Assembly (NCBI GenBank): GCA_035606355.1
Contig: DATNFO010000039.1
Span: 1-64,000, forward strand
DNA: 64,000 nucleotides
Direction: 5' to 3'
Source of the DNA: Sulfopaludibacter sp035606355
GTDB taxonomy: Bacteria > Acidobacteriota > Terriglobia > Bryobacterales > Bryobacteraceae
In this document: piece after piece, positions 51,401 through 59,002 of the stretch
Layout: each line of letters begins with the position of its first letter
Numbering within the stretch: position 1 is the first letter of the stretch
Notes under the pieces: generated by a model
Told to the model about the DNA's origin: nothing
Database searches by the model: none
What the model saw: the letters and a program-made list of their open reading frames with translations, nothing else
Made by a program: the position numbers and the translations under genes

Positions 51401-53072
51401 AGTGCAACCCCGCAGGCAGCGTCCCCACGATCGAGAAGATGTTGTTGCCGTCGCCGCCCGTCACCGTCATGGCACCGGTGTCGATCGGGACCCCGACCTC
51501 TCCGCTGTTGATCGCCGCGCACGTGAGTTTCGGAATGTCATTGATGATGATCGGGCAATTCGCGGAAGCCGTTAGACCATGCCCGTCCCGCACACCGATG
51601 CTGAAGCTGCCCGGCGCTTTCGGCGTTCCCGTCACGGCGCCGGTATGCGTATCTAAGGTCAAACCGTCCGGCAATGTGCCGTTGACGAAGAACGTGTAAT
51701 TGCCGTCGCCGCCGCCGGGTGACATCGGGCCGGAGTTGAACGGCACTCCGACTTCGCCCTGGCTGCTTGGCGCGCAAGTCAGCGAGGGGGGCGGCGCAAC
51801 TGTAATCGTGCAGGCGCCGGTGTTCCCGGTGTCTGCGGACAAACCAGTGACGTCCGCAACGCTAACAGAGTAGCTGTACGGACCCGGCGCCGTCGGCGTG
51901 CCCGTGATTGTGCCATCGGAATTCAGTGTCAGGCCCGGGGGAAGCGTGCCCGTCAACGTGAACGTGAACGGGCTGACGCCGCCAACCACGCTGATGGACG
52001 AACTATAGCCGAAGTTCTGAAATCCCGTGTTCACCGCGCACGTCGCCGTGATAGGGTTCGGCGCGATGTAGCCGAAGTCCTGTGTTTCGTCACTCGTGCC
52101 GCTGGTCGAGAACGTTACGGACGACGGATTCTGGTTGCTGTCCGTCGCGTTATTGTTCGGAAAATCAACCTGCGTCTTCGGAGTGGGCGTGTAGCCCGCA
52201 CCGGCCAGAGCCGCCTGCGAATTGTCGATGGAGACCTGGTAAGACGCCGGACACAAGCCGTTGAATTGGTAATATCCGTGGGTTCCGGCGGGCAAGCCGG
52301 TGTAGTATGCCGGAGTCGCGCCAGTCACCGCGGTTGCGAGCACATTGCCGGAGTTGTCGAGCAACTTCACTGTGACGCCGTCGATCCCGGTTTCGCCCGT
52401 ATTCTGCAGACCGTTTCCGTTCTTGTCGTTCCAGACGAAGTCGCCGATAGCGTTGCAGGGGTTCGTCACCTCCATTAGAAGGTTCTGGATTCCAGGGAGC
52501 TGAACGTTGATAAAGACGCCGATGATCTGGCCCGGCGCCGGAATGAACGTCGAACCCGCGGGACTGGTAGCTCCCGCGATCATGGCCTGGGCGGCCGTCG
52601 AGAGGTTGGCCAGCACCAGGTCTTGACTGTTCCCTAACACATACCAGATAGCATCCTGGACGTCATTAACGGTGCCCTGCTTGTTATTGAGGATGTAGTT
52701 TGTCTCATGGAAGGCGACACTGGTGCTGAACGGAGCGGTCAGTGTGGAGGTCAGGATGGGCCGCCGCGGACTTCCGATCGGTTTTCCATCGATGTCGTTC
52801 GTCGCACACCAGGCGGCGTAGGTTCCCGGCGCGATAGACCCGATCTGCGACGTTAACGTGACTGTGAAAAAGCCTGATGTGCTGGTCGGAGCCGCAGACG
52901 GATTCGAGTTGATTTGACTGGACAGCCCGGTGACCGCCGTCGTCGGCAGGCCCAAGGTCATGCAGTTCGTACACGGACCGCTGCCCGGCGCCGCCATAGC
53001 CACGAACGTCATCGGAATCACAAGGGCCACACTTCGAGCGGCCACTCTCAAGAGAGTGCTTAACTTCGTCAC
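48447..53072 (-). CDS. Giant exported putative-Ig repeat protein with SdrD-B-like domain
   Basis: 1541 residues. Sec signal, then an N-terminal domain with NDVQDAIWYVLGN, then an SdrD-B-like segment (GDFVWNDKNGNGLQNTGETG) near residue 210, then twelve putative-Ig (cadherin-like) domains of about 85 residues. Each has a LPAGLHFDSTTGRVYGTPT-type core and a GNFSVAVTDGHGQSATGTC-type ending with paired cysteines. Eight of the twelve are nearly identical. A C-terminal region (ATIGYWNNKNGQALIDSFNG ... DINQSGDIK) is not one I can name. It is probably a surface or extracellular adhesin-like protein. It lies 53 bp downstream of the PEP-CTERM-like gene on the same strand and ends at a strong terminator. 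Confidence 0.9.
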   Translation of the reverse strand: MTKLSTLLRVAARSVALVIPMTFVAMAAPGSGPCTNCMTLGLPTTAVTGLSSQINSNPSAAPTSTSGFFTVTLTSQIGSIAPGTYAAWCATNDIDGKPIGSPRRPILTSTLTAPFSTSVAFHETNYILNNKQGTVNDVQDAIWYVLGNSQDLVLANLSTAAQAMIAGATSPAGSTFIPAPGQIIGVFINVQLPGIQNLLMEVTNPCNAIGDFVWNDKNGNGLQNTGETGIDGVTVKLLDNSGNVLATAVTGATPAYYTGLPAGTHGYYQFNGLCPASYQVSIDNSQAALAGAGYTPTPKTQVDFPNNNATDSNQNPSSVTFSTSGTSDETQDFGYIAPNPITATCAVNTGFQNFGYSSSISVVGGVSPFTFTLTGTLPPGLTLNSDGTITGTPTAPGPYSYSVSVADVTGLSADTGNTGACTITVAPPPSLTCAPSSQGEVGVPFNSGPMSPGGGDGNYTFFVNGTLPDGLTLDTHTGAVTGTPKAPGSFSIGVRDGHGLTASANCPIIINDIPKLTCAAINSGEVGVPIDTGAMTVTGGDGNNIFSIVGTLPAGLHFDSTTGRVYGTPTASGNFSVAVTDGHGQSATGTCAINIIAGPSLTCAAINSGEVGVPIDTGAMTVTGGDGHNTFSIVGTLPAGLHFDSTTGRVYGTPTASGNFSVAVTDGHGQSATGTCAITVVAGPSLTCAAINSGEVGVPIDTGAMTVTGGDGHNTFSIVGTLPAGLHFDSTTGRVYGTPTASGNFSVAVTDGHGQSATGTCAITVVAGPSLTCAAINSGEVGVPIDTGAMTVTGGDGHNTFSIVGTLPAGLHFDSATGRVYGTPTASGNFSVAVTDGHGQSATGTCAITIVAGPSLTCAAINSGEVGVPIDTGAMTVTGGDGNNTFSIVGTLAAGLHFDSTTGRVYGTPSASGNFSVAVTDGHGQSATGTCAITIVAGPSLACSAINSGEVGVPIDTGAMTVTGGDGHNTFSIVGTLPAGLHFDSTAGRVYGTPTASGNFSVAVTDGHGQSATGTCAITIVAGPSLTCAAINSGEVGVPIDTGAMTVTGGDGHNTFSIVGTLPAGLHFDSTTGRVYGTPTASGNFSVAVTDGHGQSATGTCAITIVAGPSLTCAAINSGEVGVPIDTGVMTVTGGDGHNTFSIVGTLPAGLHFDTTTGRVYGTPTASGNFSVAVTDGHGQSATGTCAINIIAGPALACSGTSAATVNKSFDSGPMQVSGGSGNYTFFVASGAIPSGLTLNTSNGEVTGTATVSGSFSIGVRDARGGVATGNCPITITYSAIAGNCLSITAVAGFPMTPVKMTATGGSGAGYAFSAAGLPNGLTMASDGTISGTPTVSGNFPYVATVTDSARNTGTINCAVTATFVTTGVLGKADTATIGYWNNKNGQALIDSFNGGPTATLLGNWLAAEFPYLYGGLGGSVNLAGQTNAQIGDYFQFIFKNDSPKTSAQVLAGALAAYATSTTLSGGVVASSYGFNVSANGTGGKTFNVGSLGTSIGLVNNTSYTILQLLQQVNITKKNGTYNDDAFNTIFSDINQSGDIK
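49494..51533 (-). repeat. Eight in-frame 255-bp tandem repeats within the Ig-repeat gene
   Basis: The sequence ACTTCTCCGCTGTTGATCGC recurs at 49711, 49966, 50221, 50476, 50731, 50986, 51241 and, as a one-base variant, near 51496, spaced exactly 255 bp (85 codons). Differences between copies are few, partly synonymous (for example D/N and T/A changes in the protein). Such uniformity means recent expansion or gene conversion, and copy number may be under- or over-counted in a short-read assembly. Confidence 0.93.
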
Positions 53073-53125
53073 GAAACTACCTCGAAATTTGTAAGTTAGA
53101 GTGGTTGAGAGTTAAAGGGGGCGGA

Positions 53126-53884
53126 TTACGCCCTCTTTCGGAGTTTGCGAACACCAAGAAGCAGGCAAGCCGAGATCACCGGAAGCTCTTGCGCTGGCTC
53201 CGGCGTGTCTTGGAAGGTCGGCGTGAAGTCAAAGAAAACATCCGCCGGTTTGTTACTGCTCTCCTGGTAGGTAGTCGAACTGAGCGAGACCGCGGCAATC
53301 ATTTCGACAAAAAAGGAGTTACTGGCGATCGGACTATCGGAACCCAGCGTAACGGTAAAGTTCGTCGTAGTCGGGATCGCATAATCGAATGTCGCCTGAA
53401 CGGGCGTACAAGTCGCGGTGCAACTCGTGCCGCCCCAGCCGCGCGGCAGCGCGTCCGCACTCGATGGATTAAAAACGTTGTGGGAAAAAATGTCAGTGGG
53501 ATTAGACGTGAGGTACGCAATTGTCGAACTCGTATCGATCTTGGTGAAATAGACGGCCTGGTCCGCCGCCGAAATTGTTTGTGAGAACGCGTCGCCGCTG
53601 GGTACAGACGGGGCAGTGCCAGCCGTCGGAACAGCGTTCAGGTCGTCCGTTGAAAACAGAAAATTGAAGTAGGCATAATCCGGGGCGGATGTGCCGGCAG
53701 CCGAAGTGACCGCCGTCAGCAAATCCCCGACGTTGAACGCGTACGTTCGCGTAAACATAAAGGAATCAGCGTGGGCCGGAAGCGCCACGATCGCTGAAGC
53801 CGCCAACAGAAATGTGCTGAAACACCCGCGCCTGAACTTAGGAAGAACCCGGATAGACTTGAACATGAGCATCGGTGACTTCAT
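53126..53884 (-). CDS. Exported protein with PEP-CTERM-like C-terminus
   Basis: 252 residues. N-terminal signal CFSTFLLAASAIVALPAHA; the mature part begins DSFMFTRTYAFNVGDLL and is rich in Ser, Thr and Asp. The C-terminus TPEPAQELPVISACLLLGVR followed by a basic tail fits a PEP-CTERM sorting signal (PEP, hydrophobic helix, Arg/Lys cluster), the substrate of an exosortase. No exosortase gene is in this window. It is upstream of, and in the same direction as, the Ig-repeat gene, 53 bp away, so the two may form one surface-protein operon. Confidence 0.75.
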   Translation of the reverse strand: MKSPMLMFKSIRVLPKFRRGCFSTFLLAASAIVALPAHADSFMFTRTYAFNVGDLLTAVTSAAGTSAPDYAYFNFLFSTDDLNAVPTAGTAPSVPSGDAFSQTISAADQAVYFTKIDTSSTIAYLTSNPTDIFSHNVFNPSSADALPRGWGGTSCTATCTPVQATFDYAIPTTTNFTVTLGSDSPIASNSFFVEMIAAVSLSSTTYQESSNKPADVFFDFTPTFQDTPEPAQELPVISACLLLGVRKLRKRA

Positions 53885-53965
53885 TCAGTTTGGCTGAACT
53901 GAAGAGTTATCACAATGAAAACGGGATACTTGCCGTACCGGGAGATCGCCCGCAGAGTAATGGTA

Positions 53966-54014
53966 CCTCTATAAGACCCACGCTTTAGGGATTTCCGCAG
54001 GTGGGTACTAGAGG
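53966..54014. promoter_or_regulatory. Composite inverted repeat upstream of the PEP-CTERM-like gene
   Basis: Two nested dyads share one centre near 53990: CCTCTA (53966-53971) with TAGAGG (54009-54014), and ACCCAC (53976-53981) with GTGGGT (54001-54006). The site lies 82-130 bp upstream of the minus-strand start at 53884, in the gap to the DUF6526 gene. It could be an operator or a hairpin; no regulator can be named. Confidence 0.45.
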
Positions 54015-54051
54015 GTTCCCACTCCGAGGCAATCAGCAGCTCAGAATGAAA

Positions 54052-54486
54052 TCAAACCCGATACCGGTCCGCCCGCCAGCTCTGGACCGACTTTTTGATT
54101 GCGTCCCCAGACATCCCATCCTCCGCCGCCCGCCGGGCCAGGTTTACGAATTCGTTGTCCTGCGCGAATCGTAGACCCACGATCTGCTGGGGCGTCAACC
54201 TCGGATCCAGGAGTTTCCCCGTCAAGACGAAGTGCCGCAGATTCTCCTCCGCCCGGATCGCCCGGTCCTGCACCTTCGTCGCGAATAACCGGGCGCACAG
54301 CGCCGCCAGCGTGACGCAGATCGCCAGCACCAGGAGTAAGGATGCGCTGTACACGCGCTCGTGGTCGCCCCACGACTCGTACAGGTTTACCGACGCTCCA
54401 ATTACCGTCAACAGCAGCACCGGCATCAGCACATAGTGGAATAAGGGAACCACCTGGCGGTGATTGGCGTAGTTTTGGTCAGGCAC
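54052..54486 (-). CDS. DUF6526-like membrane protein
   Basis: 144 residues. It starts MPDQNYANHRQVVPLFHYV, has two TM helices (about 16-38 and 46-68), then a soluble helical tail (AEENLRHFVLTGKLLDPRLT, LRFAQDNEFVNLARRAAEDG). I associate this layout with the DUF6526 family of unknown function. It is single, divergent from the redox operon; the 250-bp gap between them holds the palindrome and sigma-54 promoter described next. Confidence 0.75.
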   Translation of the reverse strand: MPDQNYANHRQVVPLFHYVLMPVLLLTVIGASVNLYESWGDHERVYSASLLLVLAICVTLAALCARLFATKVQDRAIRAEENLRHFVLTGKLLDPRLTPQQIVGLRFAQDNEFVNLARRAAEDGMSGDAIKKSVQSWRADRYRV

Positions 54487-54573
54487 GCTAGAACTCCTTT
54501 TTCGTAGGACTCTCCAACATAGCCGTTGGATTCATCAACATAGCATCTAACGCCCTGCGATTCCTGATATTTA

Positions 54574-54596
54574 GGCGAATTTCGCGGAAATTCGCC
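54574..54596. promoter_or_regulatory. Palindrome, candidate upstream activating sequence for the redox operon
   Basis: GGCGAATTT - five bases - AAATTCGCC is a perfect 9+9 inverted repeat centred at 54585, about 107 bp before the -24 element of the candidate sigma-54 promoter. That distance and symmetry are typical of enhancer sites for NtrC-type dimers. The operon encodes such an activator, so it is the obvious but unproven ligand. Confidence 0.55.
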
Positions 54597-54690
54597 GTTG
54601 TGAATCACCACAGCGGCCGCTAACCCCAAAACTGCCGTCCTGCAACTGCATGAAACAACAACAGATAAAAGGGTAAAAAACACCAGTATT

Positions 54691-54705
54691 TGGCCCTTGC
54701 CGTGC
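54691..54705 (+). promoter_or_regulatory. Candidate sigma-54 promoter of the redox/signalling operon
   Basis: TTGGCCCTTGCCGTGCC (54690-54706) has the invariant GG (54692-54693) and GC (54704-54705) 12 bp apart. It deviates from consensus at A to C in the -24 box and T to G in the -12 box. The start would be near 54716, about 18 bp before the ATG at 54735, with GGTAGG as ribosome site between them. Confidence 0.5.
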
Positions 54706-54734
54706 CCTTATGCAGAGCGAAAGGTAGGCACTTT

Positions 54735-55406
54735 ATGACAGTCATTCTCGTTCTCGTCACGTTTCTGACCTTCATCGTTCTCGATTACGCCATCAATCGC
54801 CGCAAAGCCGTGCACACGGTTCCGCTGAAAGTTCCTCAGGCCGCCGAGGCTGGGCTCAATGATGACTACGCCGCCGGCTTCCTCACTCCCGTCAACGTTT
54901 CCTACCACCCTGGACATAGCTGGGTGGTCCGCGAGCGCAAGAACGTGGTCCGCGTGGGCGCCGATGAATTCGCCGCCGCCCTGCTCGGCAAAGTCGAGCA
55001 CATCGAACTCCCCAAGCCGGGCACATGGGTCCGCCAGGGCCAAACGGTCCTCTCCTTTTTCCGCGATGGCAAAAAAACCGGGATGGTCTCGCCCACTGAA
55101 GGGGAAATCACCGAAATCAACGAGGACGTGCTGCAGAATCCGGCACTTCTCCGCGACGATCCCTACGGCAAGGGCTGGCTGATCTCCATGCACGTTCCCG
55201 ATGAAGAAAGTACCACGCGCAATCTGCTCCCAAAGTCGCTGGTCCTCGACTGGATGCGTGATGCCGTGGAGCGTCTGTATGCGCTTCAACCCGCCTTTGC
55301 CGGAGCGGTCGCAGCCGATGGCGGCCGTCCCGCCCAAGACCTGCTGAGCGGCCTCCCCGACGCCGACTGGGCGGAAATCACCAGCGAGTTCTTCCTGACC
55401 CGCTAA
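54735..55406 (+). CDS. Membrane-anchored GcvH-like (lipoyl-fold) protein
   Basis: 223 residues. An N-terminal TM (TVILVLVTFLTFIVLDYAI) is followed by a glycine-cleavage H-protein-like hybrid motif: HSWVVRERKNVVRVGADEFA, LGKVEHIELPKPGTWVRQGQ, VSPTEGEITEINEDVLQNPA, YGKGWLISMHVPD. E. coli GcvH has 129 residues, no TM and no C-terminal extension like this one. When aligned on GEI, the lipoyl-lysine position holds Gly, but two lysines (GKKTG) follow directly, so lipoylation is uncertain. It is first in an operon with an Fe-S protein and an NrfD-like protein and is unlikely to serve glycine cleavage. The upstream in-frame start at 54690 overlaps the promoter. Confidence 0.85.
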   Translation: MTVILVLVTFLTFIVLDYAINRRKAVHTVPLKVPQAAEAGLNDDYAAGFLTPVNVSYHPGHSWVVRERKNVVRVGADEFAAALLGKVEHIELPKPGTWVRQGQTVLSFFRDGKKTGMVSPTEGEITEINEDVLQNPALLRDDPYGKGWLISMHVPDEESTTRNLLPKSLVLDWMRDAVERLYALQPAFAGAVAADGGRPAQDLLSGLPDADWAEITSEFFLTR

Positions 55407-55480
55407 CCGGCGGGTGTGCTTGTCAAGTTTTGCTACACAAATTGATGAAATTCTGTTAAAAAAGGAGTTGAGGGTCCGAT

Positions 55481-56227
55481 ATGCCAAAGGCGATTCTCTA
55501 CGATAGTACCCTCTGCATCGGGTGCAAGGCCTGCGAAGGCGCCTGCGCCGAGCGCTGGGGGCTTCCCTACAGCGACAAAGTGGCCGCCGAGGAGAAGATT
55601 TCCGCGCATAAGCTCACCGCCATCGAAACGCACGGCGATAAGTTCAGCCGCCGCCTCTGTATGAACTGCCTGCAGCCGGCGTGCGCCTCGGTCTGCCCCG
55701 TGGGGGCGCTGCAGAAGACGGAGTTGGGGCCGGTCACCTATGAGGCCTCGCGTTGCATGGGTTGCCGGTACTGCATGCAGGCATGCCCCTTCCAGGTGCC
55801 GTCGTATGAGTGGGATCAGCGCTTGCCCAGAATGCGAAAGTGCGACATGTGCTTTGAGCGCCAGAGCCACGGTAAACTCACCGCCTGCGCGGAAGCATGT
55901 CCTGTCGGCGCCACCAAAAATGGCGATCGAGATGCCCTCATCGCCGAAGCCAACCAGCGGCTCGCCGAAAAGCCCGATCAGTATTACCAGAAGATTTACG
56001 GACTCAAGGAAGTGGGCGGCACCAGCGTGTTGTATCTCTCCGCCGTTCCGTTCGAGCAGATTGGCCTGCGGACCAACGTTCCCGCCGAACCGCTGCCCGA
56101 AACTACCTGGCGCGTCCTCGAACTGCTGCCGGACGTCGTTTCCACCGGCTCGGTGCTGCTCGGCGGCATCTGGTGGATTACGAATCGCCGCGAAGAAGTC
56201 GCTTGCAAGGAGGGCCGCCGCCAATGA
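55481..56227 (+). CDS. Four-cluster ferredoxin-type electron-transfer subunit with C-terminal membrane anchor (HybA/DmsB-like)
   Basis: 248 residues with sixteen cysteines in four [4Fe-4S]-type sets: C12/C15/C18/C22, C60/C63/C68/C72, C92/C95/C98/C102 and C121/C124/C136/C140. A C-terminal TM (STGSVLLGGIWWITNRR) anchors it. No twin-arginine signal is present, unlike HybA, so the clusters probably face the cytoplasm. Such subunits pass electrons between a catalytic subunit and an NrfD-type quinone-reactive protein. AAAAAGGAG precedes the ATG. Its stop overlaps the NrfD-like start by 4 bp. Confidence 0.92.
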   Translation: MPKAILYDSTLCIGCKACEGACAERWGLPYSDKVAAEEKISAHKLTAIETHGDKFSRRLCMNCLQPACASVCPVGALQKTELGPVTYEASRCMGCRYCMQACPFQVPSYEWDQRLPRMRKCDMCFERQSHGKLTACAEACPVGATKNGDRDALIAEANQRLAEKPDQYYQKIYGLKEVGGTSVLYLSAVPFEQIGLRTNVPAEPLPETTWRVLELLPDVVSTGSVLLGGIWWITNRREEVACKEGRRQ

Positions 56228-57393
56228 AATCCATTCTGAAACAACTCACCGTCTGGCGCGTCATTCTGCTGGCCATCCTGCTCTCCGGCGCATACGCTAC
56301 GTACCTGCGCATCTTCTACGGTTTGGGAGGTTCCACCAACCTCAGCGACAAGTTCCCATGGGGACTCTGGATCGGCTTTGACGTGATGTGCGGCGTGGCC
56401 CTGGCAGCCGGCGGCTTCACGCTCGTCGCAATCGTCCACATCTTCAACATCGAAACCTACAAGCCGGTGCTCCGTCCGGCCATCCTCACCGCCTTCCTCG
56501 GCTACATTCTGGTGGTGGTCGGCCTGCTCTACGATCTTGGCCGCCCGGACCGCCTCTGGCACCCGCTGATCATGTGGAACCCGCACTCGGTGATGTTCGA
56601 AGTGGCCTGGTGCGTGACTCTCTACAGCACTGTGCTTGGGCTCGAATTCCTGCCCGTCGTCCTCGAAAAGTTCGGCCTGCACAAGCCCCTCGCGTGGATT
56701 CATCGCATCTCCGTGCCCCTGATGATCCTGGGCGTCCTGCTCTCCACACTCCATCAAAGTTCCCTCGGCACCTTGTTCCTCATCGTGCCGGAAAAAGAAT
56801 ATCCGCTCTGGTACACGCCGATCCTGCCGCTGCTCTTCTACATCTCGGCCATCGCCGCGGGCCTCGCCATGACCATCTTCGAATCCTGGCACAGCAGCCG
56901 CGCATTCGGCCGCGCGCTGGAGCTGCCGCTGCTGATGAGCATCGGCCGCGTTCTGGCCGTCGTGATGAGCGTTTACCTTTGGATTCGCGTGCTCGATCTC
57001 GCCCACCGGCACGTCTTCGGCCTGCTGACCCGCAACCGGCCGGAAACGTGGCTGTTCCTGCTGGAGGCGGCGCTGATGATCGTCCCGACGGCGATGCTCT
57101 TCCACGCTAGTGTCCGCGCGCGGCCTGGAGCGCTCTATGCCTGCGCCGTGATGGTGGTGCTCAGCATGGTCACCAATCGCCTGAACGTCGGCATCTCCGG
57201 CATTGAAGCGGGGTCGGGTACGCACTACATCCCGAAATGGAGCGAACTGGCGATCACACTCTCCATCGTCGGCGCGGGATTCGCCATTTTCCGGGTGGCC
57301 GGACATTACCTTCCCATTTTCGAAGAACCCACGCATGAATACGGTCTCGCGGAAGTGGAAGAAACGGAGGAAGACCCCATCGCGGTGGGATGA
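56224..57393 (+). CDS. NrfD/HybB-like integral membrane quinone oxidoreductase subunit
   Basis: 389 residues with about ten TM helices, starting LKQLTVWRVILLAILLSGAY and including KFPWGLWIGFDVMCGVALAA, the usual NrfD/HybB entry, and LLYDLGRPDRLWHPLIMWNP. Such proteins exchange electrons with menaquinone or ubiquinone at the membrane. No molybdopterin, hydrogenase or cytochrome catalytic subunit is encoded nearby. It is coupled by ATGA to both neighbours, so it is in one operon with the Fe-S protein and the sensor kinase. Confidence 0.92.
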   Translation: MKSILKQLTVWRVILLAILLSGAYATYLRIFYGLGGSTNLSDKFPWGLWIGFDVMCGVALAAGGFTLVAIVHIFNIETYKPVLRPAILTAFLGYILVVVGLLYDLGRPDRLWHPLIMWNPHSVMFEVAWCVTLYSTVLGLEFLPVVLEKFGLHKPLAWIHRISVPLMILGVLLSTLHQSSLGTLFLIVPEKEYPLWYTPILPLLFYISAIAAGLAMTIFESWHSSRAFGRALELPLLMSIGRVLAVVMSVYLWIRVLDLAHRHVFGLLTRNRPETWLFLLEAALMIVPTAMLFHASVRARPGALYACAVMVVLSMVTNRLNVGISGIEAGSGTHYIPKWSELAITLSIVGAGFAIFRVAGHYLPIFEEPTHEYGLAEVEETEEDPIAVG

Positions 57394-58994
57394 AGCTTCC
57401 TCGCTCAATCCGTTCCCGGTTGGCCGCCAAGCTCGCCATCTGCGTTACCGTGAGCACGGCGGCCTTCTTCGCGCTGTTCGGCTACATCAATCTGCGCATG
57501 GAGCGTTCCCAGGCGCACGACCTGGTGGTGCAGTCGGCCGATCGCATCAGTGACCTGATCCTTCGCAGCACGCGCTACCAGATGCTGCGTAACGATCGCG
57601 AAGCCCTCTACCGCGCCATTCAGGAACTCGGCAGCGAACCCGGCATTCGCCGCATCCGCGTATTCAACAAAGACGGGCGCATCACCGTCTCCACGGATCA
57701 GCCGGAAGTCGGCAGCGTCGTCGACAAGAGCGCTGAAGCCTGCTACGCCTGCCACGCGCAATCCGCGCCGCTGCAGAAGCTCAATCGCCGCGACCGCGCC
57801 CGCGACTTTCACGATAGGAACGGCGAGCATCTGCTCGGCGTGATGCGTCCCATCGATAACGCGCCGGAGTGTTCCAACGCGCCGTGCCACGTTCATGAAG
57901 CCGGCATGCGCGTGCTCGGCGTGATAGACGCGGACCTCTCCATGAAGACGGCCGATGCGCAGATCGCCGGCCATCAGAAAACGCTCACCTGGTTTCTCAT
58001 CGCCGCCATTCTCTTCGGTTGCGCCGCGGCCATCGCGTTCATGTACCTGGTGGTGTACCGCCCGGTCCACGCTCTCATGGTGGGCACGCACCGCGTCGCG
58101 GACGGCGACCTGGAATATCGCCTGCCGGTGCAATCCGACGATGAACTCGGCGATCTCGCTCTCGCCTTCAACAAAATGACCGCCCAGGTCGCCGGCGTGC
58201 AATCCAGGATTGAAGATGAGGTGCGGCGCAAAACCGCGGAGCTCGAGCGCGTCCACAAGACACTTCTCAACAGCGAGAAGATGGCGTCCATCGGCAAGCT
58301 GGCCGCCACCGTCGCGCACGAGATCAATAATCCGCTCTTCGGCATCCTCACGTACGCGCGGCTGGTTTCGCGGTCGCTCTCGCGGCAGGAAGCCGCCGGC
58401 CGCGAAGAGTTGCTGGAACAACTGCAAACCATCGAGCGCGAGAGCAAACGCTGCGGCGACCTTGTGAAAAACCTGCTCACCTTCTCCCGCCAGGCGCCCA
58501 GCCACCGCGAATCGAACGACATCAACACCGTCGTGCACCGCGCCGTGCTACTCGTCAGGCACAAGCTGGAGATGCAGAATATCGAGCTGGTCGAAAGCCT
58601 CGCGCCCGATCTTCCTCCCGCCGATTGCGACGGCAACCAGATTCAACAGGTCGTGCTCGTGCTCATGGTCAATGCATCGGAGGCCATGCCGAAGGGCGGC
58701 CGCCTGGAAGTCGGCACTGCGCTCGATCCCACGCGGGACCGCATCATAGTTCAAGTCAGAGACACGGGAAGCGGCATCCCCGAAGACGTACTGCCGCGCA
58801 TTTTCGATCCGTTCTTCACAACCAAAGAGGACCAGAACCGCACGGGGCTGGGCCTCGCTGTGGCTCACAGCATCGTGGAGCAGCACGCGGGAGAAATCTC
58901 GGTCCGCTCCACACCGGGTGAAGGCACGGAATTCACGGTAGTGCTGCCCGCGGAAACAGCGGTCGCCGCCGTGACCGCGAGCAGCGGTAAATAG
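57390..58994 (+). CDS. Membrane sensor histidine kinase with two c-type-heme-like motifs in its periplasmic domain
   Basis: 534 residues. TM1 at about 13-33, periplasmic domain 35-198, TM2 about 200-222, HAMP about 222-275, HisKA with phospho-acceptor H310 in VAHEINNPLFGIL, and a C-terminal HATPase domain (NASEAMPKGG, DTGSGIPEDVLPRIFDPFFT, GLGLAVAHSIVEQHAG). The periplasmic domain holds C118-YA-C121-H122 (CxxCH) and C161-SNAP-C166-H167 (CX4CH), both candidate covalent heme sites, so it may sense redox state or a gas. GTGGGATGA overlap with the NrfD-like gene; AGGAGG before the next gene. Partner is the adjacent regulator. Confidence 0.93.
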   Translation: MKLPRSIRSRLAAKLAICVTVSTAAFFALFGYINLRMERSQAHDLVVQSADRISDLILRSTRYQMLRNDREALYRAIQELGSEPGIRRIRVFNKDGRITVSTDQPEVGSVVDKSAEACYACHAQSAPLQKLNRRDRARDFHDRNGEHLLGVMRPIDNAPECSNAPCHVHEAGMRVLGVIDADLSMKTADAQIAGHQKTLTWFLIAAILFGCAAAIAFMYLVVYRPVHALMVGTHRVADGDLEYRLPVQSDDELGDLALAFNKMTAQVAGVQSRIEDEVRRKTAELERVHKTLLNSEKMASIGKLAATVAHEINNPLFGILTYARLVSRSLSRQEAAGREELLEQLQTIERESKRCGDLVKNLLTFSRQAPSHRESNDINTVVHRAVLLVRHKLEMQNIELVESLAPDLPPADCDGNQIQQVVLVLMVNASEAMPKGGRLEVGTALDPTRDRIIVQVRDTGSGIPEDVLPRIFDPFFTTKEDQNRTGLGLAVAHSIVEQHAGEISVRSTPGEGTEFTVVLPAETAVAAVTASSGK

Positions 58995-59002
58995 GAGGCA
59001 AA

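Noticed and set aside
49539..51575. Long open frames on the plus strand opposite the Ig repeats
   Set aside because: They are arginine-rich shadows created by the repeat period being a multiple of three; the minus frame has signal peptide, domains and terminator.
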